This document shows positions 16,263 to 25,567 of a stretch of DNA of 64,000 bases, in pieces. Position 1 is the stretch's first letter. The number at the start of each line of letters is the position of its first letter. The translations under genes were made by a program, and so were the position numbers. Under the pieces are notes generated by a model that saw nothing but the letters and a program-made list of their open reading frames with translations, had not been told where the DNA came from and did no database searches. The stretch is from contig OX335598.1 in the NCBI GenBank assembly GCA_946893605.1, positions 558,001 through 622,000 of the forward strand, written 5' to 3'. Source of the DNA: Candidatus Saccharimonadota bacterium. Its GTDB lineage: Bacteria; Patescibacteriota; Saccharimonadia; Saccharimonadales; Saccharimonadaceae.

Positions 16263-16955
16263 ATGAATAAGAAAAGCTGGATAATTTTCGCAATTATTGT
16301 AGTGGCGATTGTTGGTGGAATGGTTTATATTTCGACACAAAATCGATTAAATATTAGCGATATCAATAACGATCAGCTGAACACGGCTATCAGCGCAGAA
16401 TCAAGAAATGGTAATATCGCGGATCATGAAATTGGCAGCAAAGACGCCAAAGTAACAATTATCGAATACGCCGACTATCAATGCCCTGGCTGCGGCACCG
16501 CTGCACCAAAAGCCGAAGCGCTAGCTAAAAAATATAAAGATCACGTTCGATTAATTTTCCGTAATTTCCCAATTGCTAGCTCACACCCTAACGCACGAGC
16601 TGCCGCTGCCGTGGCTGAAGCTGCCGGCTTGCAAGGTAAATTCTGGGAAATGAATGAGCTTCTATATGCAAATCAGGACGCTTGGAAAAACGCCAACACT
16701 ACAGAACGCGACAACATTTTCAAATCTTATGCTGAACAATTGAAGCTTAATATCGATCAATATAAAACCGATATTGCCAGCAACAAGGTTAAAAATAAAA
16801 TCGACTTCGATATGGCTCTCGGTCGCAAGCACGGCGTTGCCGCAACACCAACTTTCTACATAAATGGAAAAAATACTGAGATGGACAGCTCTGGCTCAAT
16901 TGAATCATCAGTCAAGGAAGCCTTGAAAAAAGCTGGCGTTGAAGTAAAAGATTAA
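16263..16955 (+). CDS. DsbA-family membrane-anchored thiol oxidoreductase
   Basis: 230 residues. N-terminal membrane anchor (residues 6-24), then a thioredoxin-like DsbA domain with active site Cys74-Pro-Gly-Cys77 and a cis-proline loop GVAATPTFYING. It probably oxidises or isomerises cysteines of exported proteins. The start at 16263 follows GGAGG with 5 nt spacing; an extended -10 (TGC-TATACT, 16228-16236 region) lies upstream and is divergent to the CBS gene promoter. A strong terminator follows. A second DsbA-like protein is at 38678-39394. Confidence 0.9.
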   Translation: MNKKSWIIFAIIVVAIVGGMVYISTQNRLNISDINNDQLNTAISAESRNGNIADHEIGSKDAKVTIIEYADYQCPGCGTAAPKAEALAKKYKDHVRLIFRNFPIASSHPNARAAAAVAEAAGLQGKFWEMNELLYANQDAWKNANTTERDNIFKSYAEQLKLNIDQYKTDIASNKVKNKIDFDMALGRKHGVAATPTFYINGKNTEMDSSGSIESSVKEALKKAGVEVKD

Positions 16956-16974
16956 CGTATTTTCGCACAAACCA

Positions 16975-17006
16975 AAATCCCGCTCCGGTGCCTTGGAGCG
17001 GGATTT
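16975..17006. terminator. Bidirectional terminator after the DsbA-like gene
   Basis: Perfect 12-bp GC-rich stem AAATCCCGCTCC/GGAGCGGGATTT with an 8-nt loop. T-rich bases follow on the plus strand, and ATTTTGG follows on the minus strand. It can serve both the DsbA gene and the small minus-strand transcript at 17052-17235. Confidence 0.88.
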
Positions 17007-17051
17007 GTTTATAGTCGTCCCCATTCTATCATTGGATCGACTGCACTCTTT

Positions 17052-17144
17052 TTATTGTGCTATGTATGTTTGCCATTCGGCAGGCACCACATCCACCGCG
17101 ATCTTTTTGCGCCTTGATGGCACAAATTTGATTGCTATTGGCAT
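17052..17144 (-). CDS. Possible 30-residue basic microprotein
   Basis: On the minus strand AAGGAG precedes an ATG at 17144 by 10 nt. The frame encodes 30 residues with a basic centre (KFVPSRRKKIAVDVV) and ends in WQTYIAQ. A consensus promoter lies about 100 bases upstream (17243-17271) and a terminator follows (16975-17006), so a short dedicated transcript is likely. Too short for recognition; it could also be a non-coding RNA. Confidence 0.4.
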   Translation of the reverse strand: MPIAIKFVPSRRKKIAVDVVPAEWQTYIAQ

Positions 17145-17205
17145 GTGTTTTGCACTCCTTATTATTATGTGCAGCCCCACGCGCTTCGACCTTTATCACT
17201 TAATA

Positions 17206-17235
17206 TCAGCAATTTAATGCTTCGGCGCGAGACAT
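17206..17235 (-). other. Possible 9-codon leader peptide (MSRAEALNC)
   Basis: ATG at 17235 stands 7 nt after the -10 box of the promoter at 17243-17271, the spacing seen for leaderless genes here, and opens a 9-codon frame ending TGA. It may be a leader peptide in front of the 30-codon frame, or a chance ATG at the 5' end of an RNA. Confidence 0.3.
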
Positions 17236-17242
17236 GCTAACA

Positions 17243-17271
17243 ATGTTACCAAACGTTTATTGGCACGTCAA
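17243..17271 (-). promoter_or_regulatory. Consensus sigma70-type promoter for the small 17.1-kb transcript
   Basis: Minus strand: TTGACG (17271-17266), 17-bp spacer, TAACAT (17248-17243) preceded by TGG. It is one of the best -35/-10 pairs in the window, yet it does not face an annotated long gene. Confidence 0.65.
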
Positions 17272-17306
17272 GCAAAAACATTTTGAAAATGCTTATTATA
17301 TCTATA

Positions 17307-18227
17307 TTAGAATAAGCGGAGTCGCTTAGCAACAAACATAACAAGTAAAATCAACAACACCGTAAAACTGGTGATAACAGGGTACGCCCAAGGCTCGCCC
17401 TGAAATGGCAACGCAATATTCATTCCATACATTCCGTAAAAAACGTTTGGAATAGCCAGAAGAATTGTTATGGCAGTCAACGCCTTCATGCGTTGGTTCA
17501 GTGTATTATTAGCAACCGTCGAATAAGCGTTTTGAATACTGGAAATTGTGTGTGTGCTGGAACTGATTGCCACTAAAACTTGCCTGATATGTAGATCGAC
17601 GTCTTCCAAGGCTTCCAGATCTCTAGTCTTAAATAGATGACGGCGATTTTCCATTAGTTGTGTAATAACGCGGGACATCCCCTCCAAACTGCTTCGATAT
17701 TCATTGAGCGTGTCTTCAATTGCCACAAATTTAATAAAATCCGAATTCTCAACTTCATGACGACTTAGTCGCCGACGAGCATCGCTAATTTGCTCCGTTA
17801 ACAAATGCACGCGCTGTTCGTATTGAGAAATAATATACGCCAAATTCGCAGCAAAAACTCCCGCTGGACGCTCGGTTGTGCTAAATAAATAATCGCCAAC
17901 CTCCAGAGGTGAAAATTTAACATGAGGCGATATTGTAATATAATGCCCGCCGCTAATTGCAATCAAAAACGGCGCCGTTTTTCCAGAATCAGTTTGACCA
18001 AACGGTATGCGTGTAAAAATATATTCAACGCCATCAGAAAACTCCGCTCGAGGTAATTCGTGGATATCCAGTACGTCACGGACAATATTGGTAGACAGCG
18101 ACAAAGCCTTTGAAACTCGAGTAGCGTCAAGATTGCCGGTCAAATTAATCCAACCGTTTTTATGCATTCGTTGAGCTTGCGTCAACTTTTCAGTCAACGA
18201 TCTGCGTTCAAAGTAGCCCACCATCAT
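17307..18227 (-). CDS. corA: CorA-family divalent cation transporter (copy 1)
   Basis: 306 residues. Long cytoplasmic alpha/beta and helical domain, then two C-terminal membrane helices with the pore signature YGMN (in VFYGMYGMNIALPF) and a basic end (AKRLRLF). Mediates Mg2+ (or Co2+/Ni2+) influx. TATAAT (18234-18239) ends 6 nt before the first ATG, so that start is chosen. It lies 57 nt after the second corA copy; each copy has its own promoter. Confidence 0.92.
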   Translation of the reverse strand: MMVGYFERRSLTEKLTQAQRMHKNGWINLTGNLDATRVSKALSLSTNIVRDVLDIHELPRAEFSDGVEYIFTRIPFGQTDSGKTAPFLIAISGGHYITISPHVKFSPLEVGDYLFSTTERPAGVFAANLAYIISQYEQRVHLLTEQISDARRRLSRHEVENSDFIKFVAIEDTLNEYRSSLEGMSRVITQLMENRRHLFKTRDLEALEDVDLHIRQVLVAISSSTHTISSIQNAYSTVANNTLNQRMKALTAITILLAIPNVFYGMYGMNIALPFQGEPWAYPVITSFTVLLILLVMFVAKRLRLF

Positions 18228-18284
18228 GAGAAAATTATAATATACATAAGCAATATTAGCAATCTGTCGAATTGCAATTAAGCT

Positions 18285-19199
18285 TTAGCGGCGGCGCAGG
18301 AAATAATAGCCCACAACGAATGCCAGCACTACACTGATCGCGGTAATCGCCCAAAACATCAATGGATTATCGGCACCTGGAACTGGCACGTTCATACCAT
18401 ACAAACCAGCGATCATCGTCGGAATAGTCAAAGCTACGGTAATTACGGTTAGCAGACGGATCGTCTCATTAAGGCGCGTATCCATCACCGCCCTATAGCT
18501 ATCGCGCACATTAGTAATCGTCCTCAACAAACTTTTACAACGCGCAATCACCTGCTCCAAATCAATCGAAATATCCTCAACGTCTTCCTTATCATCAGCT
18601 TTCAGCCGCAACTTCTGAGTCGCCAAAAGTTTCTCAATTGCCCAGTTCATCGGAATTAGCGCGTCAAGATAATCATTCAATTTGCGCTCATACTCCGCCA
18701 GTGTGGCAATGTCATTAACTCTCAGTGTATGAATACTGTCCGTAGCCGCTCGCATTTGGCGATTAATCGTTGCCACACGCCGCTGATATTGCGTTGAAAT
18801 TGCCTCAACCATCGCCACCAAAAGCTCAACTTGTCGATCCGTCCTGATTCGCACTTTATCGATAAACGGCTGCCACAATCGCCCCAAACTATCTCTGGAC
18901 AATGTTACGATATGATCTTTATTGATGCAGAATAAAATCGGCGTGGTAAAATCGTTAAAATCGTCGTCGGTGTCTGGCAGTCGTGCAATCAAATAAGTCC
19001 ACTCATCATCAAACTCAATACGCGGCACCTCGTGCGGGTCAAGCGCGTCACTTATCAAATCCTCATCCAAGCCCAGCGTCAACAATTGCGAAACCTCTTC
19101 GTCGCTCGGCCTTTCGCAGCGCACCCACGAACCAGACCGCAAATTTTCTTGCGGACTAATTATCGAATCACTATTTGTCGAACGAAGATATTGCAACAT
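18285..19199 (-). CDS. corA: CorA-family divalent cation transporter (copy 2)
   Basis: 304 residues with the same domain order as the neighbour: cytoplasmic domain, stalk helix, two membrane helices with IAGLYGMNVPVPG, basic end FLRRR. The two copies are clearly diverged, so this is an old duplication or two acquisitions. They may form separate channels of different cation preference. TATAAT (19208-19213) ends 8 nt before the ATG. Confidence 0.92.
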   Translation of the reverse strand: MLQYLRSTNSDSIISPQENLRSGSWVRCERPSDEEVSQLLTLGLDEDLISDALDPHEVPRIEFDDEWTYLIARLPDTDDDFNDFTTPILFCINKDHIVTLSRDSLGRLWQPFIDKVRIRTDRQVELLVAMVEAISTQYQRRVATINRQMRAATDSIHTLRVNDIATLAEYERKLNDYLDALIPMNWAIEKLLATQKLRLKADDKEDVEDISIDLEQVIARCKSLLRTITNVRDSYRAVMDTRLNETIRLLTVITVALTIPTMIAGLYGMNVPVPGADNPLMFWAITAISVVLAFVVGYYFLRRR

Positions 19200-19234
19200 A
19201 ATTTCATATTATAAAATAAAACATACATAAACAC

Positions 19235-19267
19235 AAGAAGCTCCTGCGCCGTTTACAGGAACTTCTT
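19235..19267 (-). terminator. Terminator of the arc operon
   Basis: 12-bp stem AAGAAGTTCCTG/CAGGAGCTTCTT on the minus strand (one mismatch), 9-nt loop, followed by a T-rich stretch. It lies 9 nt after the arcC stop codon. Confidence 0.7.
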
Positions 19268-19275
19268 GATTTTTA

Positions 19276-20226
19276 TTACGATTTGACTATCGTGCCTGCC
19301 GAGCCGCTAATGGCTTCAGCAGTTTTATCCAGCGAAGTAATAATCGCCGTACGCCCCGACTTTCCATCCAGGAACGACAAGGCGGCCTGAGTTTTTGGCA
19401 ACATTGAACCTGCCGCAAATTGTCCATCATCAATGTGCTTTTGGAGTTCTTCTATTGAAACTTCTCCTAGAGATTGCTCATCTGGTTTGCCAAAATTAAT
19501 TTTAGCAGCATCAACCGAAGTCAAAATCAGCAAAGTGTCAGCGTCCAAAAGATCTGCCAATTTTGCCGCGCCGAAATCCTTATCAATAACCGCAGCGACG
19601 CCTTTTAATTGACCAGTTTCGTCTTGTAAAACAGGGATGCCGCCGCCGCCAGTTGAAACGACCGTTACACCAGCATGAACCAGCGCCTTAATCACATCCG
19701 CCTCGACAATTGTCTGAGGTTTTGGCGAAGGAACGACACGCCGCCAGCCACGACCAGCGTCTTCTTTTACAGTGTAGCCGCGCTCACTAGCGACGGTTTT
19801 TGCCTCGTCTTCCGAATAGAACGGACCAATTGGCTTGGTTGGATTTTGGAATGCTGGATCGCTTAAGCTAACAATCGTTTGGGTTATAACACTAACAGCG
19901 CGATTGTTCATTTGATTAACCATAAAGGCGTCATGAAAAGCCTGTTGCAACCAAAAGCCAATCAACCCCTGGCTCATAGCGCCAGAATCTTCCAGTGGCA
20001 AACTTGGCACATCTGGCGTGTTAATCGCCTCTTCGTGCAACACAATGTTGCCAACCTGAGGACCATTACCATGAACGATTGCTACGTTATGACCAGCCTG
20101 GATTAACGGTAAAAGTTGACGAACCGTTTCATCGGCTACTCGTTGCTGTTGCTCAGACGCGGCTTCGCCCTGCCGTTGCAGGGCGTTACCACCGAGCGCT
20201 ACTACAATAGTACGCTTCTTATCCAT
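19276..20226 (-). CDS. arcC: Carbamate kinase ArcC
   Basis: Makes ATP from carbamoyl phosphate and ADP, the energy-yielding last step of the arginine deiminase pathway. 316 residues. Family signatures VVALGGNALQRQGE (residues 8-21), HGNGPQVGNI and VSTGGGGIPV are all present, as is AVIDKDFGAAKLA. Last gene of arcA-arcB-arcD-arcC, 3 nt after arcD. Confidence 0.96.
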   Translation of the reverse strand: MDKKRTIVVALGGNALQRQGEAASEQQQRVADETVRQLLPLIQAGHNVAIVHGNGPQVGNIVLHEEAINTPDVPSLPLEDSGAMSQGLIGFWLQQAFHDAFMVNQMNNRAVSVITQTIVSLSDPAFQNPTKPIGPFYSEDEAKTVASERGYTVKEDAGRGWRRVVPSPKPQTIVEADVIKALVHAGVTVVSTGGGGIPVLQDETGQLKGVAAVIDKDFGAAKLADLLDADTLLILTSVDAAKINFGKPDEQSLGEVSIEELQKHIDDGQFAAGSMLPKTQAALSFLDGKSGRTAIITSLDKTAEAISGSAGTIVKS

Positions 20227-20229
20227 AGG

Positions 20230-21774
20230 CTACAGTGCTCCGAAAATTGCAATAACTGTAATGCTGATAATAGCAAATACTGCCATAATTGGAGCTGAGC
20301 GTTTTAGCCAGTCGCGATATGAAACACCAGCCAAAGCCAATCCACCCATCAACGACGCGATAGTTGGAGCCATCATATTGATCAAGCCAGACGCTGTCGC
20401 AAAGGCTGCAACCATAACTTCTTTGCTTGAGCCAACCAGGTCGGCAATTGGCGCAATAACTGGCATAGTTGCTGCCGCCAAACCTGATGATGACGGAACG
20501 ATAAATGACATTGGCAAGTAGAATAGATATGCCAACACACCGACAACACCGCCACCAGCATCTTTCAGGAGAGATTCACCCCAGCTGATGATTGTGTCCT
20601 GAATTTCGCCATTAGACATCACCACGGAAACGCCCGTTGCCACCGCGATAATCAGAGCAACCGGCAAGATGTCTTTCACACCGTCAATAAATGTATCAAC
20701 TGGGAAAACACCCTCTTTCTTAAATTCTTTGTAGTAAATTGCAGTTATGACAATTGTTGAAATTAGGAATAGCGCAGTGATTTCATTGAAATACCAATCA
20801 CCAAATGCTGCACTGTGGACTACGCCAAGTACCGCGCCAATAACTGGCAAACCTGCAGCCCATTCAAACATATCAGCGAAGAATGTGATATTCCAACTTC
20901 CCCATGGAATCAAGGAAAGAATCATTAACACAAATGTAATAGCAAACACAGACATAACGACTTTTCGTGGACCAGTGAATTTTGGTACGTTTGTCATGTC
21001 GAGAGCAGCCGTAGCTGGCTTGTAGCGAACGTCTTCTTTGTACTTGCCGGCCTTCACTTTTGCGGCGTAACGCATAGTAAAGATAATCGCGGCAATCAAA
21101 CAAAGTACTAAGATGATAGACATTATTGGAATAACGCTACCCAATTTCACATCTGCGGTTTTTGCTGCAACACCAGTAGAGAATGGGTTGATTGTCGAAC
21201 CGAGCACACCAGTACCAGCACCCAACACAATCACCATCACACCAGTCATGGCGTTATAGCCAGCGGCAATCATCATTGGTATAACTAGTGCGTAAAACGC
21301 CACAGTTTCTTCTTGCATACCGTAAGTAGTACCACCGATAGCGAATAAAATCATCAGAATCGGGATGAGCCACTTTTCCTTGCCCTTCATCTTTCGGAGC
21401 AGCGCGCCAAGAGAAGCGTCAAGCGCACCAGTTTTCATAGTGACACCTAAGAATCCACCAAGCACCATCACGAAGACGATGACATCAAGCTTGTCTGACA
21501 TACCTTTAATAGGTGCAGTAAAGACGTCCCACAAACCTTGCTGATCGTGTTTTTTGACCTCTTCCTTTTTGCCGTCTTTCTCTTCCGTGACGGTTCGCTC
21601 TTTGTCGACTACGTGATACGAATTAGCTATACGATCGCCATCTTCGTTCGTCTTATATAGTCCAGAAGGAACAACCCACGTCAATGCCGCCATAACGATG
21701 ATCACGACAAACAAAATAGTAAACGCCGACGGTGATCGAAGCTTCTGCTTTGCTTTTTTAATTTTTTCTACCAT
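20230..21774 (-). CDS. arcD: YfcC-family transporter, probable arginine/ornithine exchanger (ArcD role)
   Basis: 514 residues with about 12 membrane helices. The start PSAFTILFVVIIVMAALTWV and the motifs GGTTYGMQEETVAFY and YLPMSFIVPSSSGLAAATMP place it in the YfcC/ArcD-type carrier family rather than the APC-type ArcD of Pseudomonas. Position between arcB and arcC argues for arginine import coupled to ornithine export. There is an extracytoplasmic, lysine-rich loop of about 45 residues after helix 1. Substrate is inferred from context. Confidence 0.88.
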   Translation of the reverse strand: MVEKIKKAKQKLRSPSAFTILFVVIIVMAALTWVVPSGLYKTNEDGDRIANSYHVVDKERTVTEEKDGKKEEVKKHDQQGLWDVFTAPIKGMSDKLDVIVFVMVLGGFLGVTMKTGALDASLGALLRKMKGKEKWLIPILMILFAIGGTTYGMQEETVAFYALVIPMMIAAGYNAMTGVMVIVLGAGTGVLGSTINPFSTGVAAKTADVKLGSVIPIMSIILVLCLIAAIIFTMRYAAKVKAGKYKEDVRYKPATAALDMTNVPKFTGPRKVVMSVFAITFVLMILSLIPWGSWNITFFADMFEWAAGLPVIGAVLGVVHSAAFGDWYFNEITALFLISTIVITAIYYKEFKKEGVFPVDTFIDGVKDILPVALIIAVATGVSVVMSNGEIQDTIISWGESLLKDAGGGVVGVLAYLFYLPMSFIVPSSSGLAAATMPVIAPIADLVGSSKEVMVAAFATASGLINMMAPTIASLMGGLALAGVSYRDWLKRSAPIMAVFAIISITVIAIFGAL

Positions 21775-21813
21775 TGCCTCGGAGCCTCCTTAACCTCCTT
21801 ATTACGACAACAA

Positions 21814-22803
21814 CTACAATGTCAAAGCCATCACAGCCTTGATTGTATGCATACGATTTTCCGCTTGATCAAAAACTATCGAATGTGGCGAGCGGAACAC
21901 CTCATCCGTCACTTCCATTGAATCTAAACCGAAATCTTCCTGAATCTTCTTTCCAGTAATCGTCAATGCATCATGGAATGCTGGCAAACAGTGCATAAAC
22001 TTAACTTCAGGATTTCCTGTCAAGTTAATCATCTGGCGATTAACTTGGAAATGTCGCAATTGGTTAATGCGTTCAGCAAACTTGTCTTCCTCGCCCATTG
22101 AAACCCAAACGTCCGTGTAAATTACATCGACACCGCGCAAAGCTTCTTCGAAGTTGTCAGTGATAGTGATACGTGCGTGGCTTGACCTGGCAAAATGATT
22201 TGCCTTATCGACCAAAGCCTGATCTGGATGCAATTCACGAGGCGCCAAAATGCGGAAATCAAGTCCCATAATAGCTGAGCCGATCATCAACGAGTTCGCC
22301 ATATTGTTGCGACCATCGCCAACAAATACCAGCTTGGTTCCCTTCAGTTTTTCAACATGCTCTTCAATTGTCATGAAGTCAGCCAAAATCTGTGTTGGAT
22401 GAAACTTATCGGTCAATCCATTCCATACTGGAACGCCAGCATGACGCGCCAACTCCTCAACGGTCGCGTGATCAAAGCCGCGGAACTCAATTCCGTCAAA
22501 CATTCGACCCAAAACCTTAGCGGTATCTTCAACCGTTTCTTTCTTACCTAATTGAATATCGTCTTTACCAAGATATTCCGGCGCAATTCCAAGGTCATTA
22601 GCAGCCACTGTAAATGCGCAGCGTGTTCGCGTCGAAGTCTTTTCGAACAACAAAGCCACGTTTTTACCTTCATGAATTCGGTGCGGAATACCGGCATATT
22701 TCAATCGACGATATTCACGAGCCGTATCCAATAACAAGCGAATCTCTTCAGCGGTATAATCGCTCAAAGTCAGTAGCGATCGTCCTTTCAAACTCTGAGC
22801 CAT
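21814..22803 (-). CDS. arcB: Ornithine carbamoyltransferase, catabolic (ArcB)
   Basis: Phosphorolyses citrulline to ornithine and carbamoyl phosphate. 329 residues. Carbamoyl-phosphate motif [11 protein letters not shown] (residues 54-64), [20 protein letters not shown] and the ornithine-site [10 protein letters not shown] are intact. Its ATG overlaps the arcA stop (TAATG), so translation is coupled. Confidence 0.96.
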   Translation of the reverse strand: MAQSLKGRSLLTLSDYTAEEIRLLLDTAREYRRLKYAGIPHRIHEGKNVALLFEKTSTRTRCAFTVAANDLGIAPEYLGKDDIQLGKKETVEDTAKVLGRMFDGIEFRGFDHATVEELARHAGVPVWNGLTDKFHPTQILADFMTIEEHVEKLKGTKLVFVGDGRNNMANSLMIGSAIMGLDFRILAPRELHPDQALVDKANHFARSSHARITITDNFEEALRGVDVIYTDVWVSMGEEDKFAERINQLRHFQVNRQMINLTGNPEVKFMHCLPAFHDALTITGKKIQEDFGLDSMEVTDEVFRSPHSIVFDQAENRMHTIKAVMALTL

Positions 22804-24044
22804 TAGAATACATCCTCTCGTACTAGCGGCATACTCATACAGCGTGGACCGCCACGACCGCGTCCAAGCTCAGCACCACTAATTTCAATAACTTCAATGC
22901 CGTTTTCGCGCAATTTCTGGTTAGTTACATAGTTGCGATCATAAGTCACCACAACACCCGGCGCAATTGCCAAAGTGTTTGAACCATCATTCCACTGCTC
23001 ACGAGCAGCAGCAATCGGATCGCCACCGCCACACTCAATCAGCGTAACACTTGGCAAGCCCAGCGCAACCCTCAGAACGTGTTCCAAATCTGTTTCGTGT
23101 GTAATTCGTGGGAATGGCTGACCTTCAACCTTCTCCAAAATAAAACAATTCATCCTGCCGCCATGGTCGCGAATTTCTGGGTGAATCGTAAACTTATCAC
23201 GATCAATCATCGTAAACACGGTGTCTAGGTGCATAAAGGCGTGAGATTTTGGAATTTCCATAGCGATGACTTTCTCGAATTTCGAGCCAGCAAACAACTT
23301 GGTTGTCATCTTTTCAATTGCCTCAGCAGTTGTTCGCTCTGAAACACCAATTGCCATAACCTTATCGCTTAATATTAATTCGTCACCGCCTTCCATTGAG
23401 AATTTCTCTGTGCGGTTGTACCAAACTGGCGCACGATTAGCAAAGCGTGGATGATGGTCGATGATATAACGCATAAATAGCGATTCACGACGACGAGCCG
23501 TCCAGTGCATCTTGTTGATTGTCAAACCGTTACCAATTGCGGCAGCTGGGTCGCGTGTAAAGTATAGGTTTGGCATTGGATCGAGATAGAATGGATAATG
23601 ATTCTTCTCTATCATATTATGCAACTGCTGATGTTGATCTGGAGGCAAAGTAATTTCATCCTTGCGAACACCAGCCATAATCTTGCGGATCATAGCGTGA
23701 GTTGGCAAATCCAACAAGAATTGGCGCAATGTTTGAGTAACACGGCGTGAATCCTGCTTAGAAGCAGCCAACATTTCATCGACAAATTGTTCGCGCAATT
23801 GATCTGTGCTAATTGCCTCGGCGACCAATTGATCCAGATACAAAACTTCGATTCCACGACTTCTCAATGCTTCCGCAAAAGCATCGTGTTCAGCCTGCGC
23901 TACTTTCAGATATGGAATATCGTCAAATAAAAGATCGGTCAGATAGTCTGGCGTCAAATTCTCCAGCTCTTCACCTGGCCGATGCAATAGAACGGTCTTA
24001 AGTTTTCCTATTTCAGACGTGATGTGAATTGGTTCGTCCATCAC
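22803..24044 (-). CDS. arcA: Arginine deiminase ArcA
   Basis: Hydrolyses arginine to citrulline and ammonia. About 413 residues. Substrate and catalytic motifs visible: ARDP-type segment [31 protein letters not shown] and the nucleophile in [12 protein letters not shown] near the C-terminus. The frame opens with GTG-ATG; the ATG at 24041 after GGGGAGG is preferred. TGT-TACAAT near 24080 is a plausible operon promoter with a normal leader, unlike the leaderless genes around it. Confidence 0.96.
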   Translation of the reverse strand: MMDEPIHITSEIGKLKTVLLHRPGEELENLTPDYLTDLLFDDIPYLKVAQAEHDAFAEALRSRGIEVLYLDQLVAEAISTDQLREQFVDEMLAASKQDSRRVTQTLRQFLLDLPTHAMIRKIMAGVRKDEITLPPDQHQQLHNMIEKNHYPFYLDPMPNLYFTRDPAAAIGNGLTINKMHWTARRRESLFMRYIIDHHPRFANRAPVWYNRTEKFSMEGGDELILSDKVMAIGVSERTTAEAIEKMTTKLFAGSKFEKVIAMEIPKSHAFMHLDTVFTMIDRDKFTIHPEIRDHGGRMNCFILEKVEGQPFPRITHETDLEHVLRVALGLPSVTLIECGGGDPIAAAREQWNDGSNTLAIAPGVVVTYDRNYVTNQKLRENGIEVIEISGAELGRGRGGPRCMSMPLVREDVF

Positions 24045-24088
24045 AACCCTCCCCTGTTTATATTAGTGATGTTTTAATTGTAACACGT

Positions 24089-24721
24089 TTATGTTTTTGG
24101 GCAAGAGGAGATAATTGCCAGACTAGCTTCAGTCCTGACCGTGAATTGTCGATTAACTTTCAGCCATTCATCAGTAGCTTTTGCGGCGCCCGGTAGAGCT
24201 TCATTTGCGTAATCATCAACAATAATTATCGCGTCTTTATTAAACTTACTTTCACAAACCCGAAAAGAATCGACAATTGATTCATAAAAATCGCCATCAA
24301 AAAACGCAAACATAATATTTTCCGGCACGTCATCAGAAGTAAAATCAGAAAACCAGCCTTTGTGAATAATCGGCGACTTCAGCCCCGCTTTCTTAAAATT
24401 CTGGACAAACGTCTTACGAGGCGCTAATAACTCGCCAGCCTTAAATTGATCACCCGCGGCGCTATTATCCTTCTGGGTTTTTTCTGGCAATCCCGCAAAC
24501 GAATCATAAACGTGAAACTCGCCCGTAAAATTATAAGCGTCCAGCAGTCGGCGAATAAACAAACTAGTTGTGCCAACATAACAGCCAAACTCCACAATGT
24601 TTCCAGTAGCGCCACGACGTAAAGTTTTTTCCAATTCTCTTAAAAGCGCGCCAAGCTCTTTTATATCGACTTGGTCAGAAATAATTGGATATTTAGTGAG
24701 CAGTTGGTCTGCGATATTCAT
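24089..24721 (-). CDS. TylF/MycF-like O-methyltransferase
   Basis: 210 residues. SAM motif GNIVEFGCYVGTTSLFIRR near residues 40-58, then VYDSFAGLPEK, the metal-site pattern FFDGDFYESI and IIIVDDYANEALPGA, as in Mg2+-dependent sugar O-methyltransferases (TylF family). The acceptor is unknown; a surface glycan would be reasonable. TATAAT (24728-24733) ends 6 nt before the ATG. Confidence 0.85.
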   Translation of the reverse strand: MNIADQLLTKYPIISDQVDIKELGALLRELEKTLRRGATGNIVEFGCYVGTTSLFIRRLLDAYNFTGEFHVYDSFAGLPEKTQKDNSAAGDQFKAGELLAPRKTFVQNFKKAGLKSPIIHKGWFSDFTSDDVPENIMFAFFDGDFYESIVDSFRVCESKFNKDAIIIVDDYANEALPGAAKATDEWLKVNRQFTVRTEASLAIISSCPKT

Positions 24722-24819
24722 GACTTAATTATAAATAGTTCGCCAAATATCGACAAATTTATTAACAACGCAACCCTATATATTTACGGTCTTATGAAGT
24801 AAACTATCAATTAGCACCT

Positions 24820-25560
24820 ATGAATAATCACGATATTATCAAAACATTTTTACCGAAACAACTGGACATAAGACGGTTAAATTCGCTTCAATCAACATTG
24901 CGAAAATCAAACATAATTGTATATGGCGAAATCCACGGCATTAAAGAAAATTCCGACGTCATCTATACTCTAGTTAGGAAGCTTGGCGTAAAGAGATTAG
25001 CTATTGAAGCCAGTCCCACCGTGTCCAATTTCATCAATTCAGTAAAGATCAATTCTTATGATTTTTCCTTAGTTGATGAAGACCTTTTTGATTCAAGCAT
25101 TTTATCTCTTGAAATGATAAAGACAATAGCAATTCTTTTACAGCAAAACCAACTTAAAGAACTTATTTTTATTGATACATTTTTTGACAATTTAGATGAG
25201 GACGCCGTCATATCACCAAGCCCGCAGGAACGAGAAAAACAACTAGCTAAAAATATCCTCGGAATTGACGACTCTCTACCAACATTATGTATTATGGGAC
25301 AATGGCATACACAGCCCAAAGTTGTTACAAATGACAAAACACAGCATGAATCAGCGTTATATCGCTTGAGAAAAACAAAACCAAATGTACCGTTTATTCA
25401 CAATGTCTACAGACAAGGACAATTATTTAACGACGGAAAAATAATTGAGCTTCCGAAAAACTCATCAATTCCGCCTTATTATGAAATTGTCCAGAAAACT
25501 GATATTGATTTCGATTTGCACACGCCAAAAGCTACAAAAATATCACTATATAAAAATTAG
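24820..25560 (+). CDS. ChaN/Tiki/TraB-like superfamily protein, function unknown
   Basis: 246 residues without signal peptide. Contains VYGEIHGIKENSD near residue 34 and later CIMGQWHTQPK: the paired G-E-x-H-G and G-x-x-H motifs seen in the EreA/ChaN/Tiki/TraB group of metal-dependent hydrolases or haem-binding proteins. Not enough to assign a reaction. It stands alone on the plus strand, converging on the ABC exporter genes. Confidence 0.6.
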   Translation: MNNHDIIKTFLPKQLDIRRLNSLQSTLRKSNIIVYGEIHGIKENSDVIYTLVRKLGVKRLAIEASPTVSNFINSVKINSYDFSLVDEDLFDSSILSLEMIKTIAILLQQNQLKELIFIDTFFDNLDEDAVISPSPQEREKQLAKNILGIDDSLPTLCIMGQWHTQPKVVTNDKTQHESALYRLRKTKPNVPFIHNVYRQGQLFNDGKIIELPKNSSIPPYYEIVQKTDIDFDLHTPKATKISLYKN

Positions 25561-25567
25561 CAGTCAA

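Noticed and set aside
16993-17217. Plus-strand 74-codon frame in the 17-kb gap
   Set aside because: It begins in the terminator stem, lacks a Shine-Dalgarno and promoter, has an implausible composition, and lies opposite a better minus-strand promoter and microprotein frame.
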